Below are positions 58,683-64,000 of a stretch of 64,000 nucleotides of DNA, one piece after another (positions within the stretch are counted from its first letter, which is position 1; the number at the start of each line of letters is the position of its first letter). The notes below the pieces were generated by a model. That model did no database searches. It was not told the origin of the DNA and worked only from the letters and a program-made list of their open reading frames with translations. Location: contig NC_134894.1 in NCBI RefSeq assembly GCF_041734735.1, positions 57,355,405-57,419,404 of the forward strand. Direction: 5' to 3'. The translations under genes and the position numbers were made by a program. The stretch comes from Babylonia areolata (taxonomy: Eukaryota > Mollusca > Gastropoda > Neogastropoda > Buccinidae).

Positions 58683-61600
58683 GTGTGTGTCTATGTTTGT
58701 CATAGTATGCATACGCATCAAAGTGTGTTTTTATGCATTCACATATATTAGTTTATGTGTGTCTGTGTGGGTGTATACATGTTATGTGTTTCTGACAGGG
58801 AGCAGGAGAGGTGGAAAGGGTTGAATATGCACAGACATGCCCAACGGGAAAAGCACTTTACATTCAGAACAACTTCTGTTGTTTTGCTTTTTTTCTTACC
58901 TGCAACAGTGGTAAAGCTGCTTTTGTGCGAACTGTTTTAAAGTTCTTCAGAAAGTGCGATTCATCCTGGTACAAAATAAAACCAAAGAGAAAATATTACT
59001 ACACTCATTTGATCATCATAATCATGATGCATACATGATCGAGATAATTACATGTTTATTTAACCATCAAATAAAATAAGGAAAAACAACATACAAAACC
59101 GAAAACAAATAAGCATGCACAAAACAAAGAAAAATAAGTGATTTTTCACAAAATCTATGAAATTATCCACACACAAAGACACACACATGAATGTACGTAC
59201 ACACACACACACACACACACAATCACACAAACTGACAAAATACTAAGTGTTTTTATTAGAACTACCCAAACGAATATTCTGAAGTATACATGTTATCAAA
59301 TTTCTCCTGACAACCAAGCAATGAAACTAGTAATATTCAATAAATGTTTAAAAAAAAACCACCAAAACATACACACACAAAAAAAAACCACCATCCTGTT
59401 ACAACATGAAAACAAATGAACCTGCTAACAGTAACACAAGACCGAGCAAAACTGCTATCCATCAATCGCTAATCAAGAAGAAAAACAAAGAAATAAACAC
59501 TGACCATGATGATGACACGAAATCGGGCAGCAGTCAGCTCCTTGGCTTTGCGGGACAGAAGGTCGTAGCTGATAATGTTGACCAGCCCACAGGCAGGGTC
59601 GTCACGGCCAGTCACCGCCACCTGGATGCGAGCTGGATCAAGGGAAGGCACCCACCGCTTGAATTGCTGGACGGAGAAAGTTCAAAAGGTCATCTAACGC
59701 TAGCTGGGCACTCATTATTCATCAAAATTACAACTCATAACTCTTCTACCCTATTTTTCTATCTTTGGTTGTTTTGGTTTTTTTGTTTGTTTTCTTTTCT
59801 TTATAATTTCTATTGTAATGTTTAGTGACAAAAGTATACATCATTTTTTGTAACAGTTTTAATACAGAATCAGACAGCAACTATCATAGCTTATAACATA
59901 CAAGTTGAACGTTTTTTTTAAGACACTGAAGACCCAACATACAAGTTGCAGATTTCAGACACTGCAGATCTCTTATACCCCAGCTCTTCTAGTACAAAAA
60001 TGAACATTCTGACATACCGAAGGTGTTAGGGACATGCTACAATAGCTTCAGAAGATTAACAAGACATATTGTACATTAAACAGGACATACTGTACAATCT
60101 TCTATAAAAATTGGGATCTTCTGTTACTGTTGTCTGAGTTTGCAAAGGATCTTAAAATTACTCTTTTAAATCTATTCATCTAATTTTATTTCATTTAATG
60201 TTTTGTTTTTCCTTCAAGGCCTAACTCAGTCTGTTGGGCTATGCTGCTAGCAGGTCAGGCATCTGCTTAGCAGATGTGGTGTAGCATATGGATTTGTCTG
60301 AACGCAGTGACACCTCCTTGAGCAACGGAACTGAACTGAACTGAACTAATTTAAGATAATAACAATGAAAACAAGAAGAAAAAAACAGACATCAAACTGG
60401 CAAAAAAAAAAAAAGACCAAAAAACCCAGAAAATTCTGTGCATGAGGTAAGGGGCCACTTTAACAAATCATGAATGAGAAAAATAAAAAGCAAGAATTAT
60501 AACAATCAGTCAGTTCAAAGTATTTTCAACAATCACTGGCGAAAGAAACAGCCTAATTTCTGCAGAAAGATAAAAAAAAATTCATGAACCAATCAGCTAA
60601 ATACAAAGCGTACATAAAGAGCGCAAAGCCCTGATAACCACCAATACCTGTGCCCAGTCAAAGCGAACAGACGAAGGTGTGACCACCAACAGCGGCCATT
60701 TGGAGCGATAGACACAAGCCAAGCAGATGGCCTGTAGTGTTTTGCCCAAGCCCATGTCATCTGCTATCAGCACTCGTCCGTTCAAGTGAATGCCAAAACT
60801 GGGGAAAAGGACAAGCAAAGAATTGTCACTGTTTAATTCGACGGGCGCAATAGCCGAGTGGTTAAACCGTTGGACTGTCAATCTGAGGGTCCCGGGTTCG
60901 AATCACGGTGATGGCGCCTGGTGGGTAAAGGGTGGAGATTTTTATGATCTCCCAGGTCAACATATGTGCAGACCTGCTAGTGCCTGAACCCCCTGTGTAT
61001 ATGCAAGCAGAAGATCAAATACGCACGTTAAAGATCCTGTAATCCATGTCAGCGTTCGGTGGGTTATGGAAACAAGAACATACCCAGCATGCACACCCCC
61101 GAAAACGGAGTATGGCTGCCTACATGGCGAGGTTAAAACGGTCATACACATAAAAGCCCACTCGTGTACATACGAGTGAACGCACAAGAAGAAGAAGTCA
61201 CTGTTTAATTCCATTTTGTTTTTTTGTGTTTTTGACTTTTGTTTCTTCGCCTTGTTTTTTTTTTTATGGGGTGTGTGGTGGGGGTGGGGGGTTATTATTA
61301 TTTTTTTTTTTATTATCATCAGTATTTTTTCTTACTTATTCATACTCTGTTTCCTGTCTATAAAAATAAGAGTAAAACAAGCACACACATATGGTATACA
61401 TACTCATACACATATTCACATGTTTTCTTGAACTCTTCGCTCAACTCTTTCTTTTACACAACAGTGTACATGTATGTGGATAAACACATGCGCTCATGTG
61501 CATACACATGTAGCAAGAAAACACACAGTCCACAAGGCATAACTTACTTGACACCTTCCCGCTGAAATGGCATCAGGGAATCAACAAGAACCTTATCCAC

Positions 61601-62067
61601 CTGTGAAAGATCTGCCTCAGGGATGACCCCCCTGCTGTCTCCACTGGACTTGAGGCCAAACACCTGCAGCACTGCTTTTGGCAGAGGTTCCACCTGCACA
61701 TCAGGCTGCAGACCGCTGACAGCTTTCACTGCAACAGGCACAGTTCAGTTCAGTTACACAAGGAGGCATCACAGCGTTCCGACACATCCATATACGCTAC
61801 ACCACATCTGCTAAGCAGATGCCTGACCAGCAGCAGAATCAACACGCTTAGTCAGGCCTTGAGAAAAAAAAAGGATACATAAACAAATAAATAGATAAGT
61901 CATCAAATTAATCATAATGAATAAATAAATCAGAATAACTAAGTAAATGCATCTAAAAATAAATATAATTAAACAGGCACAGCATCCTGTTACTTCAAAA
62001 ACTTTTATCAACTTAAAAATTTATAGAAATACACTATACAGTATGTCCATGCACACATGTATACATG

Positions 62068-62101
<34 letters not shown>

Positions 62102-62726
62102 ACACCACACCACACCACACATACTACTACTGACATGAGATACACTTTTTTCTTCTGTTTTGATACTGTCAGCAATGATAGTTATACTCACACAATGTTT
62201 CATGGTCTTGAATGCTAAAATTCCACTTTCTGTTGGCTGCATCTGCACAGAATTACAATTCATAATTTCTTTCAGTGACTTAGATAGCATAGTAGTAGTA
62301 CAGCACAGCATATTGCTACATTGTGTAAGTACTAATATCACCAAAGAATGCCACATATCTCATCATACACCACACAACACAAAATAATTCATTCTCTGAC
62401 ACTTCAGAATACAACAAAGCCTGTTACACTGGCTAACTTAGTGAACAGTTTACAACATATATTTATATGTATATAGTACAGCCCATCAAAGCACAGCACA
62501 GCACAAAGCTGCACAACAGTAGCCACCATACGACTTTATCAAAAGTATTTCAAACACGTATAAAATCTGTAGAAAATGACACTTTCATGATCAAATTTTA
62601 GACATAGAAATAGATTATCATTGTCATTTGTATAGCACCTTTTGCACCAAAGGCTAACTACTAGGGTAGAGTCAACTGAGAGCTGAACTTAGGCAGTCAT
62701 CATTCGCTTCCCATGTCATTCAGTCA

Positions 62727-62769
<43 letters not shown>

Positions 62770-63611
62770 CACACATTTGAGTGGATTTCACTGCAAAATT
62801 TTACCATGGATAATTATTGTTGCTGTGGGTTCTTTTACATACGCTAGGTGCATGCAACAAATGTGACCGTAGTTTATTGTCTCACCCAAATGACTAGCAC
62901 CCAGACCACCGCTTCAGTTGTAGTGGAGGTATAGAAAATTCTGGCAAGTGTGGAATTCAATCCCAAACACTCAGCTTCTCTGGATTCCTAGGTAGATGCA
63001 TGACCACTAGGCCACCATTCCACAGGTTCACACTAAAAGATAACAGTATAACCTCACAGTTAAAAGAAACAAAAGACAGAAATGAAAACACTAGAAACAT
63101 GGGAAGCTGCACAATTACCATAAACTCTTGAATGGATGGTCTTGAATACTGCCACAACAGCTTCACTAAATCCAATGTTCACTTCAAATCGATCTTTTGA
63201 AATCAAAACACATTGTCCCTTCAGCGGCTGTTGGGGTTTTCCATAGAATTGAGCCTTTCCTATCACACTGCTTGTGTTCGGAGATTGCTTATTGTACCCC
63301 CTCTGAATAAGTGTTCCAGGCTTGGAAGTGCTTGCTGTCGCTTGGTTCCCACACCTTTGTGCAGTTTGTCCTCTTCCAAACACAGGCCCTTTAGCGGTCT
63401 CTGTGTGTGGTGGAAAAGAGTGTGTGTTGCCAATGTTTGTGCCTGACGAAGCTTTAGCTGTGAATGCTGGTGGGACTTTCAGGGGTTGGACGGATGTCTG
63501 TGGTTGTTGTGGTGGCTTTCCTTGCAATTTTTCTTGCCTCTTTGCCAAAGCTCTCCTTTTATTTTCTTCGATCCGGCGCTTTTGTTCCTCTGATAAGTTT
63601 GCGTTCTCCAT
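49859..63611 (-). CDS. SMARCAL1: SMARCAL1 (HARP) annealing helicase, complete, 16 coding exons
   Basis: Spliced 2,499 nt, about 832 residues (human about 954). An ATP-driven SNF2-family enzyme that re-anneals RPA-coated single strands and remodels stalled replication forks in the nucleus. Seen: an N-terminal RPA32-binding-type helix ([20 protein letters not shown], residues 6-25); a disordered stretch; one HARP domain (about 131-195); Walker A DDMGLGKT (K261); DESH (347-350); SGTP (377-380); the C-lobe [11 protein letters not shown] and [10 protein letters not shown]; a basic KRRKLSP; and a PIP-box QKGISQFF (733-740) before an acidic end. The 3' region order and intron phases all fit. Human SMARCAL1 has two HARP domains; only one is found here. 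Convergent with PRPF40. Confidence 0.96.
50138..50161 (-). other. SMARCAL1: PIP-box motif in SMARCAL1
   Basis: Codons 733-740, QKGISQFF: fits Q-x-x-[ILM]-x-x-[FY]-[FY] exactly, with a basic KRRK ten residues earlier. Vertebrate SMARCAL1 is recruited by RPA; its relative ZRANB3 uses a C-terminal PIP box. Confidence 0.75.
50779..50884 (-). CDS. SMARCAL1: SMARCAL1 exon 15
   Basis: ATTTCAG acceptor, GTCAGT donor. Encodes [20 protein letters not shown], like human DPKQQKIYDLFQKSF. Confidence 0.93.
50885..51454. other. SMARCAL1 intron 14, nothing recognised in this part
   Basis: AT-rich; no exon or shared repeat. Confidence 0.5.
51455..51620 (-). repeat. SINE-B fragment
   Basis: Shares GTGTGAAATTCAGGCTGCTC, GGGGAGAGCGTGTTGCTACA and TGGATTTTTCTAC with the other copies. 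In SMARCAL1 intron 14. Confidence 0.75.
51966..52053 (-). CDS. SMARCAL1: SMARCAL1 exon 14
   Basis: GCTGGCAG acceptor, GTAAGT donor. Encodes [20 protein letters not shown] and TDTDTAHVR. Confidence 0.92.
52455..52735 (+). repeat. Rep-E copy f
   Basis: Core and constant end ...CACGGTTAAGTATGTGTAAT. Antisense to SMARCAL1. Same subtype as copy a. Confidence 0.8.
52845..53226 (-). repeat. SINE-B copy with tRNA-like head
   Basis: On the minus strand it begins GGAGGCCTTGTGGTAGTGCC (A-box-like) and passes into the body with CCCTCCACTAGACCTTGAGG. A poly(T) expansion lies at 52979-53001. Confidence 0.75.
53323..53423 (-). CDS. SMARCAL1: SMARCAL1 exon 13 (motif VI)
   Basis: GATTCAG acceptor, GTATGT donor. 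Encodes [20 protein letters not shown] and AQKTADDYI; contains the arginine-finger motif. Confidence 0.96.
53766..53951 (-). CDS. SMARCAL1: SMARCAL1 exon 12 (motifs IV-V)
   Basis: CGCCACAG acceptor, GTGAGA donor, 62 codons. Encodes [37 protein letters not shown] and FAELFWNPG. Confidence 0.96.
54155..54350 (-). repeat. Rep-E copy g
   Basis: Antisense orientation on the plus strand: ACATACTTACCGTGACCC through to GGCTAGCGCCCTCTTTT. Sense to SMARCAL1. Confidence 0.8.
55061..55157 (-). CDS. SMARCAL1: SMARCAL1 exon 11
   Basis: GTTCCAG acceptor, GTGAGT donor. Encodes [20 protein letters not shown] and [18 protein letters not shown] corresponds to human FLVFAHH. Confidence 0.94.
55235..55375. repeat. 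(CA)n and (CT)n microsatellites
   Basis: CA repeats at about 55233-55270 and (TC)n at about 55349-55376, in SMARCAL1 intron 10. Confidence 0.85.
55377..56600. other. SMARCAL1 intron 10 remainder, nothing recognised
   Basis: Includes a balanced-composition block at about 55970-56250, open on the minus strand ([20 protein letters not shown]). No fitting splice sites; possibly an old repeat. Confidence 0.35.
56605..56675 (-). CDS. SMARCAL1: SMARCAL1 exon 10
   Basis: TTTGTAG acceptor, GTAATT donor. Encodes [20 protein letters not shown] and SAV. Matches the human region with FFNRTAEAKI in position and phase. Confidence 0.85.
57015..57144 (-). CDS. SMARCAL1: SMARCAL1 exon 9
   Basis: TTTTAG acceptor, GTATGT donor. 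Encodes [20 protein letters not shown], the start of the C-terminal helicase lobe. Confidence 0.94.
57273..57480 (+). repeat. SINE-C copy with (AAATA)n tail
   Basis: Shares the GCTCAAGGAG start, GCAGATGCC-type blocks and ACGCGCTTAGTCAGG-type end with copies at 60215 (minus) and 61742. The A-rich tail is expanded into AAATA repeats. Confidence 0.75.
57809..57888 (-). CDS. SMARCAL1: SMARCAL1 exon 8
   Basis: CTTGCAG acceptor, GTCAGT donor. Encodes [20 protein letters not shown] and EEKIMI. Confidence 0.95.
58351..58488 (-). CDS. SMARCAL1: SMARCAL1 exon 7 (motif III)
   Basis: GTTGCAG acceptor, GTAGGG donor. Encodes [20 protein letters not shown] and [10 protein letters not shown]. Confidence 0.95.
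58639..58680. repeat. (CA)n microsatellite
   Basis: Perfect CA repeat of about 40 bp in SMARCAL1 intron 6. Confidence 0.9.
58900..58965 (-). CDS. SMARCAL1: SMARCAL1 exon 6 (DESH box)
   Basis: GTACCAG acceptor, GTAAGA donor; 22 codons [20 protein letters not shown] and LQ. The DESH is the Walker B motif. Confidence 0.95.
59505..59666 (-). CDS. SMARCAL1: SMARCAL1 exon 5
   Basis: CGTCCAG acceptor, GTCAGT donor, 54 codons. Encodes [20 protein letters not shown] and [11 protein letters not shown]. Confidence 0.95.
60215..60347 (-). repeat. SINE-C copy
   Basis: Reverse strand of SINE-C (GGTCAGGCATCTGCTTAGCA, GTGGTGTAGCATATGGATTT), ending in GAACT repeats. Confidence 0.8.
60648..60798 (-). CDS. 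SMARCAL1: SMARCAL1 exon 4 (Walker A)
   Basis: TTCCCCAG acceptor, GTATTG donor. Contains [18 protein letters not shown] and [22 protein letters not shown] lies just 26 bp plus its target repeat upstream of the acceptor. Confidence 0.96.
60840..61196 (+). repeat. SINE-A copy 10 with target-site duplication
   Basis: Complete copy with an exact 15-bp direct repeat GTCACTGTTTAATTC at 60825-60839 and 61197-61211. Antisense to SMARCAL1, next to the exon 4 acceptor. Confidence 0.95.
61548..61728 (-). CDS. SMARCAL1: SMARCAL1 exon 3 (HARP end, entry to ATPase)
   Basis: GTTGCAG acceptor, GTAAGT donor. Encodes [17 protein letters not shown] and [10 protein letters not shown], the Q-motif region of the SNF2 core. 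Confidence 0.94.
61742..61885 (+). repeat. SINE-C copy
   Basis: Shares ATATACGCTACACCACATCT, GCTAAGCAGATGCCTGACCA and the CGCTTAGTCAGGCCTTGAGA end with an A-rich tail; starts in CAGTT repeats. Confidence 0.8.
62070..62120. repeat. (CA)n then (CACAC)n microsatellite
   Basis: CA repeats passing into CACAC units, 70 bp from the exon 2 donor of SMARCAL1. Confidence 0.85.
62192..62242 (-). CDS. SMARCAL1: SMARCAL1 exon 2 (HARP)
   Basis: TGTGCAG acceptor, GTGAGT donor, 51 nt: [17 protein letters not shown]. It aligns with the human HARP segment that reads TKTWNFSMNDY. Confidence 0.88.
62775..63026 (-). repeat. SINE-B copy with tRNA-like head
   Basis: On the minus strand begins GGAATGGTGGCCTAGTGGTC (A box) with a B-box-like GGGATTGAATTCC, then the family body through GGTGGTCTGGGTGCTAGTCA. 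The most complete copy for defining the head. Confidence 0.82.
63119..63611 (-). CDS. SMARCAL1: SMARCAL1 exon 1 (RPA-binding helix, HARP start)
   Basis: ATG at 63609-63611; 164 codons plus one base before a GTAATT donor. Starts [20 protein letters not shown], matching the RPA-binding N-terminus of vertebrate SMARCAL1. Ends in the HARP start [17 protein letters not shown]. Confidence 0.95.
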
Positions 63612-64000
63612 GTCTACAGTTTACCCCAAACACTGAACTACGTCACTGATTTGTTCAACTTTGTGGTGAGTTTCGCCTCCTTTCGGTTTTACACATATTG
63701 AAATGGCGTGGAATAACTCACAGTAATGAACCGACATATTAACAGCTCATGGTAACTTTTGATTATCTGATGATACACAACTTCGTCGTAGATGAACTGG
63801 CTGACAAAATGAAAACAAACGATCACAGCTGAATGGGAATGTCGATTTTCCCAAGTCAACCGCCATGTTTTGTGTGCAAGTTTTCATCTCTGGAAACGAA
63901 AGTTGTTTGTCGTTTCTTCCCTTACATTTTTTCATATCATGATCACAAGTATCCTATATATTTTTGACCATAATTAAATATGGTAACTATATTTGTTAAA
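63612..64000 (-). promoter_or_regulatory. SMARCAL1: SMARCAL1 upstream region and 5' UTR
   Basis: No gene of its own was recognised. TGACGTA on the minus strand at 63639-63645, 28 bp upstream of the ATG, is a possible CRE/ATF-type site but may lie within the 5' UTR. Confidence 0.35.

Noticed and set aside
63747-63935. Small minus-strand frame upstream of SMARCAL1 as an alternative N-terminus
   Set aside because: It ends before the SMARCAL1 start and shows no similarity to known SMARCAL1; more likely 5' flank.

Overview
This is a window of animal nuclear DNA: long GT-AG introns, abundant (CA)n, (GT)n, (AT)n and pentanucleotide microsatellites, and dense families of tRNA-derived SINEs, non-LTR fragments and unclassified interspersed repeats. 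Two genes are confidently recognised animal genes. The repeat landscape suggests a mollusc, most likely a gastropod; that is inference, because there is no rRNA or mitochondrial marker here.

Three protein-coding genes can be rebuilt exon by exon with splice sites and phases that fit throughout. (1) Minus strand, 561-16233, 5' part only: a SAM-domain adaptor whose first seven coding exons give a SAM domain, an LPPRPGR proline motif, an acidic GGWSDDF block and a YLQP tyrosine site. This layout is that of SLP-76 (LCP2) and its relatives. The rest of the gene, where an SH2 domain would lie, runs off the left edge. (2) Plus strand, 17274-46518, complete: a PRPF40 (Prp40, U1 snRNP-associated splicing factor) orthologue, 23 coding exons and about 806 residues, with two WW domains, about six FF repeats and a basic C-terminal tail. 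(3) Minus strand, 49859-63611, complete: a SMARCAL1 (HARP annealing helicase) orthologue, 16 coding exons and about 832 residues, with an N-terminal RPA-binding helix, one HARP domain, the SNF2 ATPase core and a C-terminal tail carrying a PCNA-binding (PIP-box) motif.

Genes 1 and 2 are head to head, with about 1.04 kb between start codons, so they may share a promoter region. Genes 2 and 3 are tail to tail, with about 3.3 kb between stop codons, and their 3' ends may overlap.

The introns are filled with repeats. SINE-A has a tRNA-Ser/Leu-like head and an (AAG)n tail, and several copies have clear target-site duplications. SINE-B is a second tRNA-headed family. SINE-C is short with an A-rich tail. 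Rep-D is an element of about 600 bp with a terminal hairpin and an internal CA tract. Rep-E has one constant end, small hairpins and a splice-donor-like GTAAGTATG. There are 5'-truncated LINE fragments, a pogo-like DNA transposon remnant, and several minisatellites. Two minisatellites repeat a real or look-alike splice site. The most notable points are the SLP-76-like adaptor, the PIP box in SMARCAL1, the Rep-D and Rep-E families, and a reverse-transcriptase fragment inserted in a SINE between 57-bp direct repeats.
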